A stretch of 54,114 nucleotides of DNA from Bacteroidales bacterium (GTDB lineage Bacteria > Bacteroidota > Bacteroidia > Bacteroidales > UBA10428). Where the stretch lies: positions 1 through 54,114 of the forward strand of contig JAFGGU010000048.1 in assembly GCA_016930375.1 (NCBI GenBank), given 5' to 3'. The notes below the pieces were generated by a model. It worked only from the letters and a program-made list of their open reading frames with translations, was not told the DNA's origin and did no database searches. Both the position numbers and the translations under genes were made by a program. Positions 8,571 through 21,000 of this stretch are shown piece after piece. How positions within the stretch are numbered: the first letter of the stretch is position 1; every line of letters starts with the position of its first letter.

Positions 8571-11018
8571 ATGAAAAAAACTTTTGTGATTTGCCTTGTA
8601 CCGTTATGTCTGCTTTTCATGGCAGGTTGCCGGACTTCTCAGCAGGTGAACCTGGCTGAGCGCGACCGGTTATTCAATGATGGCTGGAAATTTGTGCGCG
8701 ATAGTCTGGTTGGTGCGGAGCAACCGGGATTTGATGATTCACAGTGGCTAAATGTCGATCTTCCGCACGACTGGAGCATTGCGGACCTGCCCGATGGTCA
8801 GGAACAAATCGGTCCGTTCTCGAAAAAGAGTTCCGGTGCCACCTCCACAGGTTATGCACTGGGAGGCACCGGCTGGTATCGCAAACATTTCATTCTTCCA
8901 AAAAACGATGCCGGCAAAACCGTTATTCTTCGGTTTGATGGCGTTTACATGGAGGCGGAGGTGTGGGTGAATGGTAAAGTTGCAGGCAATCATGTTTATG
9001 GCTATACCCCGTTCTATTTTGATATCACCCCGCTGCTGAATGAAACAGGAGAGGACAATATCATAGCCGTAAAAGTCCTCAACACCGGACGCAACAGCCG
9101 ATGGTATTCCGGATCGGGTATTTACCGGAATGTTCATCTCACAGTTACGCAGCCTGTGCACATTGCAGTATGGGGAGTCCGGGTCACCATGACTGTAGAC
9201 CCTGGTGAATCCGCCCGGGTAAGTCTGGATATTAATGCCCTGAATGACAGTAAGGAAGATGTTTCTGCCAGAATTATTACGCAAATTAAAGCCCCTGATG
9301 GCATAATTTCCGCAACAACCGAAGATACGGTAACCATTTCCGCGTCGGGTGAGGCATTGTTGAAACAGATCATGACAGTCGATGATCCCCGGCTCTGGTC
9401 CGTTTCCTCCCCTGCCCTTTACCAGGCGGACGTGACTGTCGAAGTGAAAGGTAAAATTACCGACCGGTTTGTTCAATCTTTTGGTATCAGAACAATTGAA
9501 GTCTCCGCAGAAAAAGGATTTCTGCTGAATGGAGAACCTGTTGAGCTCAAGGGTGCTTGCATGCATCATGATAACGGATTGCTCGGCGCAGCTGCTTTTG
9601 ACCGGGCTGAGGAGCGCCGCGTGGAGATCATGAAAGCCAATGGCTTCAATGCCATCCGAACCAGCCACAATCCTCCCTCGGAAGCCTTCCTCAATGCCTG
9701 CGACCGGCTGGGTATGCTGGTGATCGATGAGACCTTTGATATGTGGGAACGGCCCAAAAATCCGCAGGATTATCACCGCTTTTTTAAATCGTGGTGGAAG
9801 AAAGATGTGAAGGCCATGATCATGCGCGACCGGAACCACCCGAGCATTGTATTCTGGAGCATAGGCAACGAAATCAATGAAAGAGCCGACACCAGCGGAG
9901 TCAGGATTGCGAAGTCCATGATATCTTTTATCAGGCAAATGGATACGACACGATTCTTCACCAATGCCATCTGTGAATTCTGGGACAATCCCGGCAGGAG
10001 GTGGGAAGCCACGGCGCCGGCATTTGAATTGCTGACCGTTGGCGGGTATAATTATCAGTTTCAACGCTATGAATCGGATCACGAGCTTTTTCCTGAAAGG
10101 ATCATGATGGGAACCGAATCAGTGCCCATGGATGCTTTCGGAAACTGGCAGCAGGTGGAAAGGCATCCCTGGGTAATAGGTGATTTTGTATGGACAGGTA
10201 TGGATTACCTGGGCGAAACGGGCATCGGCCATACACAGTATCTGACCGGGGATCAGAAAGATGTTTTCGCCATGACATGGCCCTGGTTCAATGCCTGGTG
10301 CGGCGATATTGACATTACAGGGTATAAAAAGCCGCAGATGCTTTATCGCGATGTGATATGGGGAAACAGCCAACTCGAAATCAACGTGCATGCACCTGTT
10401 CCAGTCGGTAAAACAGAAAAGATCAGTTATTGGGGCTGGTATGATGAATGGCCCTCGTGGAACTGGCAGGGCAATGAAGATAAACCTTTGCGAGTTTCGG
10501 TATACACCAAAGGTTCCAGGGTACGACTTGAGCTGAACAACAGGGTGATCGGGGAAAAAGAAGTATCTGAGGCCACAAAACTGACCGCAACCTTTGACGT
10601 GCCCTATGAACCGGGTGAACTAAAGGTCACTGCCTATGATAGAGAAAACATCCTTGCCGTAAAGGTGCTGAAAACCACCGGTTCACCTGCAGGTATAAGA
10701 CTTACGGCCGACAGGAATCCGATCAGGGCTGACCGGAATGATCTTTCCTACATAAACATTGAAATTGTGGATGAATTCGGGCAGCTGGTAAATGATGCAG
10801 CCAGGCAGGTGAAATTAAGTCTTTCAGGAAACGGTGCAATCGCTGGCAGCGGAAATGCCTGTCCTTTTGATATGGAAAGCATCGGCCAGCCGGTGATCAC
10901 AACCTTCCGCGGCAGAGCCCAGGTGATTGTCAGACCTTCTGCCGATCCCGGAACTATAACCCTCAAGGCAGAGGGTGAGGGACTGGAAGGAGGAGTGGCG
11001 GAAATCAGAACGGAATAA
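8571..11018 (+). CDS. Glycoside hydrolase family 2 lipoprotein (beta-galactosidase-like)
   Basis: 815 residues. The signal peptide ends in the lipobox FMAGC, so the mature protein is probably a lipoprotein anchored at Cys. Domains in order are an N-terminal jelly-roll sugar-binding domain (about 30-210), an Ig-like domain (to about 310), a TIM barrel (to about 600), a DUF4982-type beta domain and a C-terminal GH2 Ig-like domain. Catalytic residues are visible: the acid/base Glu434 in WSIGNE and the nucleophile Glu516 in MGTES. KGACMHHDNG and RTSHNPPS are typical GH2 barrel segments. The exact substrate (beta-galactoside, beta-glucuronide or beta-mannoside) cannot be told from sequence; the DUF4982 arrangement favours beta-galactosidase-like enzymes. 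It follows the plug gene by 31 bp and may share its transcript. Confidence 0.93.
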   Translation: MKKTFVICLVPLCLLFMAGCRTSQQVNLAERDRLFNDGWKFVRDSLVGAEQPGFDDSQWLNVDLPHDWSIADLPDGQEQIGPFSKKSSGATSTGYALGGTGWYRKHFILPKNDAGKTVILRFDGVYMEAEVWVNGKVAGNHVYGYTPFYFDITPLLNETGEDNIIAVKVLNTGRNSRWYSGSGIYRNVHLTVTQPVHIAVWGVRVTMTVDPGESARVSLDINALNDSKEDVSARIITQIKAPDGIISATTEDTVTISASGEALLKQIMTVDDPRLWSVSSPALYQADVTVEVKGKITDRFVQSFGIRTIEVSAEKGFLLNGEPVELKGACMHHDNGLLGAAAFDRAEERRVEIMKANGFNAIRTSHNPPSEAFLNACDRLGMLVIDETFDMWERPKNPQDYHRFFKSWWKKDVKAMIMRDRNHPSIVFWSIGNEINERADTSGVRIAKSMISFIRQMDTTRFFTNAICEFWDNPGRRWEATAPAFELLTVGGYNYQFQRYESDHELFPERIMMGTESVPMDAFGNWQQVERHPWVIGDFVWTGMDYLGETGIGHTQYLTGDQKDVFAMTWPWFNAWCGDIDITGYKKPQMLYRDVIWGNSQLEINVHAPVPVGKTEKISYWGWYDEWPSWNWQGNEDKPLRVSVYTKGSRVRLELNNRVIGEKEVSEATKLTATFDVPYEPGELKVTAYDRENILAVKVLKTTGSPAGIRLTADRNPIRADRNDLSYINIEIVDEFGQLVNDAARQVKLSLSGNGAIAGSGNACPFDMESIGQPVITTFRGRAQVIVRPSADPGTITLKAEGEGLEGGVAEIRTE

Positions 11019-11109
11019 TTTTATTCATTGATCACATTTTTAATGACTTTTGTGTAATTTAATTGGCATTGTTATGAAAATAACGTAGTTTAAGGAAATA
11101 TCTTACAAA

Positions 11110-11799
11110 ATGTGGATGAAAGACTCAAGCGAGAACCTGGAAGGCTTTTTTTACCTTCCCCTTGGTAAAATAAACGGTAATCTGGCCAATACAATACTGG
11201 ATAAACTGGAAGCCTTTGTATGTATCGTCGATATCCGGTTACTGAAACTCATCTGGACAAATAAATACATGTCCAAAAAACTGGGATTTTCATTTGATGA
11301 ATTGACCAGCATGACTTCAGACGAAATCTTATCTCTTTTTCATCCTGATTTCCAGGAAAACCTGGCTGAATCCATCAGGCATCTGAATGGTAAACCGGAC
11401 GGTAATGGACCTTCCGTTTTTAAAATAAGGACGAAGGATAATCATTGGATCTGGATAATGGCCACAAGCAGCATCTATGAAAACAATCCCGATGGAAGTT
11501 ATCACTACCTGCTGGCGTCAGCCAGTGAAATTGATATCCAGGGTCTCAATCTCCATTTACTCAGACTGGCAGAAAAGACAGCCCTAATTCCGCACGAGGA
11601 ATTATACAAATTAATCAGCGTAAGGGAGCGAAAGATCCTTCAACTCATCGCCAACGGGAATACAGACAAAGAAATTGCTGAGGTTCTCAATATCAGTATC
11701 CATACTGCCAAAACCCACCGCAAGAAAATTATCCACAAGCTGGGGCTGAAAAACAGCCGTACCCTGATAAAGTATGCCTTTCAAAACGGTTTGGATTAA
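11110..11799 (+). CDS. PAS-LuxR family transcription regulator
   Basis: 229 residues, no signal peptide and no membrane segment. A PAS-like sensor fold spans about residues 30-150 (IVDIRLLKLIWTNKYMSKKL..., then KTKDNHWIW-type strand HWIWIMATSSIYENN). A GerE/LuxR helix-turn-helix spans about 165-228 (SVRERKILQLIANGNTDKEI, then SIHTAKTHRKKIIHKLG). There is no phosphoreceiver domain, so the signal is probably sensed directly by the PAS domain. The gene stands alone between the GH2 gene (91 bp upstream) and the exported-protein locus. A 26-bp element with dyad symmetry starts 13 bp after its stop and recurs at three more promoters of the locus. I infer that this protein is the likely activator of that set. 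ATG at 11110 is used; ATG at 11116 is possible. Confidence 0.9.
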   Translation: MWMKDSSENLEGFFYLPLGKINGNLANTILDKLEAFVCIVDIRLLKLIWTNKYMSKKLGFSFDELTSMTSDEILSLFHPDFQENLAESIRHLNGKPDGNGPSVFKIRTKDNHWIWIMATSSIYENNPDGSYHYLLASASEIDIQGLNLHLLRLAEKTALIPHEELYKLISVRERKILQLIANGNTDKEIAEVLNISIHTAKTHRKKIIHKLGLKNSRTLIKYAFQNGLD

Positions 11800-11812
11800 T
11801 TGTTCTCTTCTT

Positions 11813-11876
11813 AAAAATACCACTTTGGGTGTATTGATGGAAAGGTAGTGAATAACTACTTTTATCTCCGACCCTT
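11813..11876 (+). promoter_or_regulatory. Locus promoter, copy 1 (drives the 4084-residue protein gene)
   Basis: First of four near-identical promoters. Bases 11813-11838 hold AAAAATACCACTTTGGGTGT plus ATTGAT, which includes a dyad AATAC-N10-GTATT. The TTG at 11834-11836 would be the -33 element and TACTTTTAT at 11857-11865 the -7 box, separated by 20 bp; CGACCCTT follows at 11869-11876. A start near 11870 would leave a leader of about 230 nt before the ATG at 12098. The rest of the 298-bp gap holds the hairpin at 11909-11926 and nothing else I recognise. Confidence 0.8.
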
Positions 11877-11908
11877 ACTTCTTTTTTCCTAAAGACGCAA
11901 ACCCGACG

Positions 11909-11926
11909 CTTTCATGTATTTGAAAG
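11909..11926 (+). promoter_or_regulatory. Leader hairpin, copy 1
   Basis: CTTTCA (11909-11914) and TGAAAG (11921-11926) are perfect complements around a 6-nt loop. The same stem lies at the matching place in the leader behind copy 2, and a related palindrome behind copy 3. It could be an mRNA stability or translation element; a protein-binding DNA site is also possible. Confidence 0.5.
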
Positions 11927-12097
11927 GTCATGAAACGAATGCTTTCAGTGCAAGACGTGTTTTCACACGTGTTCTATCTACATTGTACATTATCTCCAGA
12001 TTTTTCTTAAAGGATTGTGCGTGTCACTTTTCAACCAAACACCCGCACGTAATTTCCTGTCTAATTCTTAACCCGTCCACTATTAAATTACCCCAAT

Positions 12098-15000
12098 ATG
12101 AAAAACCTTTACCATTGCCTGACAAATTGCTTAATCTGCTTGTTAATTCTCACCCTGAGCAGTTTAAATGGTTACACCCAGATTACAGTTCAAACTCCCA
12201 ATGGCGGAGAGGTATGGTTAATTGGTGCCAGTCACGACATTCTCTGGACACCGGGTGGTACCAGTGGAAATGTCCGGCTTGAATACTCTGCAAATGGAGG
12301 AACCGATTGGTTTGAGATAGTTACCAGCATACCTGATGGAGGAAGCTATTCATGGTCGGTCCCATCTAATCCTTCGACAGATTGTATTGTAAGGATAAGT
12401 GACGTGGACGGTGATCCTGTTGATGTCAGTGACGCCGCCTTTGTTATTCTGCCGGAAACGCTCGCGGGAGAATATGTGACTGATGCCAATACCATAGGTT
12501 TGTGGCATTTGAATGAAACGAGCGGTACTTCGGCTTATGATTTCAGCGGAAACGGGAATAACGGATCCATAATAGGGACAACTGTCGGAAGCGGACAATT
12601 TGGGAGTGCCAGAGAGTTTTATACTGCATCAGATCAAATATCTGTAACGAATGATGAGTCTCTTAATTTTGGTACAGGTTCTTATACCATTGAATTCTGG
12701 GTAAAAGCGCCTCCCAATTCCGGAGGGCATCCCATGCATAAGCGTGGCAATACTACCCTGGGAACAACAGGAAGGGGTTGGTTTACAAATATCGAAAACA
12801 ACAAAATAGCGATTTCATTATACAACGATCCAACTCTGGATGGGGAGGCCGGTAACTGCGGCATAATGAGCATCCGCGATGTTGCTGATGATACATGGCA
12901 TCATGTGGCTTTTGTTAATACTTATGAATCCATCTTATGCTATATTGATGGATTTCTGGATAGTCAGGCACCCATTCCCTGGCAGGGTAGTCCTGATAAT
13001 GATGGGATACTGGATATTGGTGTTAATTCTCACACAGGTGAATTTCTAGGTGCTCTGGATGAGATCCGTATTTCAAACAAAGCCCGAACGCCGGATGAAT
13101 TTAGCGTAAATCCGGGTATCCGGATTAATGCTCCTAACGGAGGTGAATTCTGGCAGGGTGGAAATGAATATTTGATATCCTGGAATTCATTTGGTACCAG
13201 TGGCAATGTAACGCTTGAATTTTCAAGAAACAATGGCATAGGGTGGGCAACCATCGAGGCTGGTATCACTGATAACGGAAATTATTCATGGGATGTACCC
13301 AATGAGCCCTGTACCGAATGTCTGATCAGGGTTGCGGATACGGACGGGGACCCGGTGGATGTCAGCGATGGCGTTTTTACCGTGCTTGACCAGTTTGCCC
13401 CGAGTGCCGGATACCCCCATGCTTCCTCCTATCATGATCGTTTTAGAGACGGACATGAACAATATGGCATTGAATTATCGGTAATGGCCCAGGATCCGCA
13501 GGGACCCGGGGATATTTCTTCAGTTAAAGTCACATTACCTGACAATTCCGTTTGGGATCTTTTTGACGACGGACAACATGCTGACGGAGCACCCGGTGAT
13601 GGAAACTATGGGTTGAACATACTCACCGGTGCCGAGCCTCCGGCATTGGGGGATTATATCTTCACAGTAGCAGACGGATCAGCCAATACTGCAACGGCAA
13701 CGGATGCACTACAACAGATAATAAGTATTCCCGGAAATATGACTCCGGCAAATGGCGCGTTTATGACCGTTTCGGAACATCCTACTTTTACCTGGGATGC
13801 CGTTCCGGATGTCAACAACTATTATATCGATGTTATGGATGTCAATGGTAATAACCTCTGGAATTATGGAGACATTACAACCAACAGCATTGAATACAAC
13901 CTTAATGGTGCCGGACAAGCCTTAACGGACGGGAGTATTTATCAATGGCAACTGCAGGCTTTTGGCAATGACGGACGCAGCTGGCAGGAACCCATAACGT
14001 TTACCTATTCCTCAAGCACAGCGAATCCTGTTGCCTACAATGCATATGCCGGATCCATGCATTCCATCAATTTCAATGGAAATGAAAACTATGCCCTTGA
14101 ATTATATGTAAATGCATCGGATCCGCAGGGACCCGACAATATTGCCTCTGTAACTGCTACCTCTCCAACCGGGGCAGTATATACCCTTTTTGATAACGGC
14201 CAGAATGGGGATGATCCTGCTAATAACGGCAGGTTCGGTGTTCACATCTGGAATTTCTCAGACGCACCTCCTCTCGGAACTTATACATTCACAGTAACAG
14301 ATATTGATGATAACACGGCCGTTACAAGCGACGTTCTGCAAAGGGTCATTGATGTACCAAGGAATACTCTTCCTTTGAACAATGCTGTAGTAAATACCTC
14401 AACGCCAACTTTTTCGTGGGATGGTGTTTCAGAGGCTTCTTACTACTGGATTGGAGTTCATGATATGCAACACAACAATGTCTGGAGTCAGAATGACATT
14501 AACGGAACATCCATAGTATATAATGATAACCTCTCTGGTTTACCCCTGATCGAAGGACAAATGTATCAATGGCAGGTATCAACCCAGGTCGATGATGGAA
14601 GAAGCTGGCATGAATGGACAACTTTTATTTATTCAGACAATACAACTGATCCATTTGTTTCCGATCCTGGTGTGTATTCCATGCATCACGGAGATGATTG
14701 CGGCAATGAAGGATATGGACTGGAACTTTTTGTGAATGCTGCCGATCCGCAAGGATCCGGAAATATTTCGTCCGTGACGGTCACTTCTCCGACCGGTGCA
14801 ATATATTCCTTATTTGACAACGGGCAGAATGGCGATGATGAAGCCAACAACGGAAGGTATGGTGTTCATATCTGGGAGTTCAACCAGACACCTCCTCCCT
14901 TAGGCACATATACATTCACAGTTACTGATGTGGAGGGCCACACAACATCTGTAAGTGATGTGTTGGACAATGTGATTGACTACCCGAGAAACTTAAATCC

Positions 15001-18000
15001 GGCAAATAATACCATAATCAGTGACGGCAACATCACGTTCACCTGGCAGGCAGTATCTGGTGTAACTGATTACGGGGTCAGCATTCGTGATAACACAAAC
15101 AACCAGATATGGTCAGGAAACACTGCAACCAATTCAATTGAATATTCTGGTCCGGCATTTATTGACGGCAACACTTATAATTGGAATGTAGGTACCTCAA
15201 CCGTCATTGACGCCCGAAGCTGGCACGATGGAGCTACTTTCATTTATTCAAGTGATCCTGATAAACCCCTAATTTCCTATACGCAGGTTTATACCGTTCA
15301 TGATCGTTTTACCAATGGTACTGAACAATACAGGCTGGAATTGAATGCGGATGTAGCGGATCCGCAAGGCATAGCGGATATCACTTCCGTCACTGTAACC
15401 GCCCCCGGAGGCGAAATCTATACATTATACAACGACGGGATGCATGGTGACGGCAATGCTGGCGACAACAGGTTCTCCAATTACGACCTGCCCATGACAG
15501 TGGCACCTGCCATTGGCGATTATACTTTCACTGCCACAGACGGATCTGCCCATACGGCAACAGTAATGGATCCTTTGCAAAGTATCCCTGCAGTACCGGA
15601 AAATATGTCACCCTTACATGGCGGCATTGTTAACTCACCCAACCCGATCTATACCTGGGATGCCGTTCAGGGTGCAACTTCTTATGCTATTGATGTTCAG
15701 GATATCCAGGGTAACAATGTCTGGAATCGCAACGACTTATCCACCAACTCGGTTGAGCACAATTACGATGGCATAGGGTCCGACCTTTCACCGAATCACG
15801 GTTACCGTTGGCAACTGCAGGCCTATACCGAGGAAGGCAGGAGCTGGCAGGAATGGCTGACGTTTACGTATTCAACCGACGGGATAAGTCCTGTTGCCGA
15901 AAATCCTTCGGTTCAATCGAGGCATTGGGGAAGGGACCAGGTATATGAAAACTATGGTCTGGAACTTCGCCTGAATGTCATGGATCCCCAGGGTTTGGAG
16001 AATATTGCATCCGTAACTGTTGCTGCCCCGGGAGGTGCTGTTTTCGAGTTATACGATGATGGCCAGCATGCTGATAACGGGGCCGGCGACGGTTATTTTG
16101 GAAATAATATATGGAATCTCACTGAAGCACCGGTTACCGGAGAATACGTTTTCACTGTTACAGATGAACAGACCAATACAGCCGCGATGAATGACATACT
16201 TGATCATGTTATAGATATCCCGAGAAATATTCAACCGGCACAAAATTCATTTGTAACTACTGCAACTCCCACCCTAAGTTGGAATGAAGTTCCGGGAGCG
16301 ACCAGTTACTGGATTGATGTTAATGACGGTAATACCAGCGTGTGGTCACGCGGAGACATAACCGGCACGTCCATAGTATACAATGATAATGCCACAGGGC
16401 AGGCACTTCAGGAGGGCAGGACTTATTACCTGAATGTGAACGCAGGTTACGATGATGCGATCAGCTGGCATGATAACGTGACTTTCACTTATTCCACCGA
16501 TCTTGTTACTCCGATCGCAAGCCAGCCTGGTGTTCGTTCCATGCACCGTGGTGATGACCAGGGAAACGAAGGATGGGCGCTCGAACTTTATGTGATCGCA
16601 GGAGATCCGCAGGGACCTGGAAATATTCAAACCGTGACGGCAACCTCACCTGATAATGTGACTTATACTCTTTACGATGACGGGATGAATGGGGACCCTC
16701 AAGCCAACGATGGCAGCTATGGTATACATATCTGGAGTTTCAATGAGGCACCGCCACCGCTGGGAGAATATGTGTTTACGGTCACTGATAACGATCTTCA
16801 TGCGGCAACTGCGCGCGATAACCTTGATCTGATAATTGATTACCCGAGAAATATTCAACCGGTAAACAATTCGGTTATAAACTCACCAACACCCGTTCTC
16901 AGTTGGGATGCCGTTCCCGGGGTAAGCAATTACTGGGTTACCGTGTTCGATGCCAATAACAATAACATATGGAACCAGGAAGTCACCGGTGGTACCTCCG
17001 TCCAATACAGCGGTCCGGAGCTTCAGCAAGAAGTTACCTATCACTGGCAGGTAGACGCCAGTCTGGATGATTCACGTAGCTGGCATGACTGGTCCAGCTT
17101 TGCCTGGTCCTCCGATCCGTACAAGCCTTTTATTGGAAATTCCGGCCTCTGGTACAGACATTATGGCGATGATGAAGGTACAGATCAATACTATATCGAA
17201 TTGATGGCCAGGGTCAATGACCCGCAGGGATTGGATGATATACAATCCGTAACACTAACTACCCCAAACCTCGAGGTTATTACTCTAAGCAGGAATGATG
17301 GCGATCCGGGTGCCTGGAATGGCCAGTGGTCATCCAACCAACCACCGGCCCTGGGTGACTACACATATACTGTAACTGATCTTGCGGAGCTTACAGATAC
17401 TCAAATACATGCATTGGCACAGGCACAGGACTTCCCACGCAATGTACAGCCCGCCAATAATGAATTCGTCTCAACGGCAACTCCAACATTCTCCTGGGAT
17501 CCTGTAGAAGGTATCACCGGTTACCATGTGACGGTATATGATATAAACTACAACCAACTCTGGAATCAGGACATTCCGGTTGGCGTTACATCGGTGGTTT
17601 ATAACAATGATGGAACTGGTCAATTACTGACTGAAGGATCAAAATATCGATGGGAAATTTCCACCTGGGGAGATCATTGTGCTACATGGCATAATATGAT
17701 TTCTTTTACCTATTCCACCAATACAGAAAATCCATTATTCACTTACGCCAATGTCTTTTCCATGTACCATGGTAACAATGCCGGCAGTGAACATGCAGGC
17801 ATACGCCTGATGGCGGATGTCAATGATCCGCAGGGACTTTCAGATATTCAGTCGGTTACTGTTACTTCGCCTGATTTCGTTACCTATACTTTATATGATG
17901 ATGGACAGCATGGTGATGATGGTCCAGGTGATGGCCGGTATGGGGATTATGTCTGGGATCTTCCGCAGGCTCCGGCCGTGGGAATTTATTCCTTTAACGT

Positions 18001-21000
18001 TACCGATAACTCAGTCAATTCATCAATCAGTACCGACATACTCGACTATGCCATTGATTACCCGCGAACAATCATTCCGGAAAATAACGGGATTCTGACA
18101 CCAGTGTCTCCGGTTTTCAGCTGGAATCCGGTTGAACATGCAGAATCTTACTTTATATATGTTTATGAATCGAACGGATGGGATATTGTATGGACGAAAA
18201 ACGGCATTACTGATACCTCGGTGCTTTATAATGATGACGCAACCGGTATACCGCTTACTGAAGGCAGCATTTATACATGGGAAGTCTTTGTAGATGCTTA
18301 TGACGGACACAGCTGGCATGAACTCTCCACCTTTGCCTACCGGTCCAATACCGATCGTACTATACATGTCAATATCGGCAATACTTCAGGAATCGAAGAC
18401 GGAAGCGAAAGCCACGCTTATAATACCATACAGGAAGCAATAGATGCATCTATTGGAGGAGACGTGATACTTGTATGGCCAGGAACATACTCCGAAAATC
18501 TGAACATCAATAATAAGAACATTATACTGAACTCACTTTTTGCAAATTCCGGGGATGAAAATGATGTTTTGAACACCATTATCGATGGAAATCTTAATGG
18601 TACTGTTTTAGTGGTTCAATCATCCGATTTGACAATCCATGGTTTTACAATACAAAACGGCCAGGCTCCGTCATTTGGTGCTGGAGGGATCCAGTTTGAA
18701 AATTGTGGATATTGTATAGTTTCCAATTGCATTATAAAGCATAATAATGGAATCGGTCAGGATGAATGGGGCGCTGGTGGAATAATCTCCGAAGGAGGAA
18801 ATCTGTCGTTATACAATTGCATCATTACAGAAAATTATACTTCCGGTGGAGCTGCTGGAATTCGTGCATCAAATGGTGAAATCAATGTAGTGAATACCCT
18901 CATCGGTAACAATGCCGGTAACCTGGCATTGCACTATGATAATGTGTCAGGTAATATTATGAACACAACTATTGTCAATAACTCCAGGGCATTCGGGTTT
19001 AACAACTCTCCTGTCATTATATTCAATAGTATAGAATGGAACAACAATAGTGATTCCTGGGGAAATCCTGGGAGTGTAAGGTATTCATGCACACAAGTAC
19101 CCATGTTTGGCACTGGAGTTATACACACTAATCCGGTATTCATGAATATCAATATGGGGGATTACCATCTTCAGGTAAATTCACCCTGTATCGATTCCGG
19201 AGATCCTGATTTCGCCTACAATGACCCGGACGGTACCCGGAATGATATGGGGCATTACGGCAGTGCCACAGGATCTTCCTATACTTATCTCGACGGACCA
19301 CCTGTATTAAATTATGTTAATGTCAATCCGGCCTATGTTACAAGCGGTCAGCAATTGACGATCACTGCCAGCTTGTTGGATGCCCAGACGCTGGTAAGTT
19401 CTGTAACAGCAGATATTGAAAGTCCCGATGAGACCGTCATAGCCTCTGTGTTGCTGTACGACGACGGAGCTCACAGCGACAATGGTGCCGGAGATGGTAT
19501 CTTTGGAAATTCCGTTGCAGATAACTGGACTTCCGGCCAGCATTATTTTGTCGACCTTGTTGCATCAGATGATAATAGCAATGTCTTATCAGTGAATAGC
19601 GCCAGCGGATTTGACGGCATCATATCTCCCGATAATGTCAATCTGCCTTTCACCCATGAGGTGATGAATGTCAACGGACTCGACGATGAGCCGGTCTGGA
19701 ATTCAATTGCTGCAGTACCTGTCACCAAACATCTCTGGGGACCAATCGACAATGCAGGGGACCTGTCGGCTTCATTTAAGGCTTGCTGGAACCTGGACAG
19801 TTTGTTCGTATTAATCAATGTGGTCGATGATTCCCTGGATAATATCCATGGCACCCAGGGATGGGATAATGATAAGATCAGTCTCTACCTGGATATGGAT
19901 AACTCACGAGGATCCTTCTATGATCAAAACGACTGGGATATGACTGTAATCTGGGAAGGCGGATTCAATCCGAACCGTAATTTCAGCGGGTTCAGATATG
20001 TTCACCAAACGAATGCTAACCATGATGGTTATCAACTTGAGATGGCGCTCTCTTTGAAGGATCTTGGTTACCCCCTTGCTGAAACATTGGGTTTTGATAT
20101 CGATATCATGGACCGCGATGGTGAGGATCCTGCCACCGCTTTGCTTTTCTGGAATTCAGAGATCAATCTGAATTACACCAATCCCGGTTTGAACGGCATT
20201 GCCACTTTGCTGGATTATGATGCAAACATGCCGGATCAGGCATTGAAAGTAGTTGATCTTGTTGATTTCGCCGAATGTGCTACCGGTGCGGCTGAAGTTA
20301 AAGTACTGATAACCAATTTCGGCATATTGCCTGTTGAACAGTTTGATATCATGTACTCATTGAACGGGGATACCATTGATCCGGTGGAAACGGTTAATAT
20401 GATCATCAATCCGGGAGACACTGTCGAATATACATTTACTACACCGGCCGTATTGACAGTTACCGGCAGATACAGTTTCAATATTGCAACGCTTCTGAAT
20501 AGTGGTGATCCGCATGCGAATTTTGCATTGACCACGGAAAGATTTGTATTTGGCACCGATGCTTATGAAAGATGGACTACCTACAGCACCTGCAACGGTT
20601 TACCCGATAACAGTACTCGTTTTGTGATGGAGGACAGCCAGGGTAATATCTGGGCGGGTACCTCCAACGGAGGGGCTGCGAAACTTGATCATGACACCGG
20701 CTTATGGGAAGTATTCAATTCCGATAACAGCGGATTTTCGAATAACAATGCCATCACCGTATTCGAAGACAGCTACGGGATCATCTGGATTGGTTTGGAT
20801 GGTGAAGACGGCATTGTCCGGTCGTTTGACGGCACCAACTGGACATCCAATAACCTGGGTAACGTGCATGTTCTGACCATGTTTGAAGACCATGCCGGCA
20901 ATATGTGGTTCGGGACATGGGGTTCAAGCGGTCTGAGGAAGTGGGAAAGGTCAACAGATACCTGGACCACCTATAACAATCAGAACAGTGGATTACCCAG

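Noticed and set aside
8748..10082. Long minus-strand open frame opposite the GH2 gene
   Set aside because: The plus-strand GH2 protein has catalytic motifs throughout; the antisense frame has no recognisable domain or signal and is a shadow.
11914..12282. Plus-strand open frame of 122 codons in the leader of the giant gene
   Set aside because: It overlaps the start of the real gene in another frame, begins inside the leader hairpin and shows no domain; a regulatory upstream peptide cannot be excluded but nothing supports it.
13390..18360. Regularly spaced repeats that might suggest a CRISPR-like or satellite array
   Set aside because: The period is about 621 bp, the reading frame is continuous, and similarity is at protein level; these are tandem protein domains.
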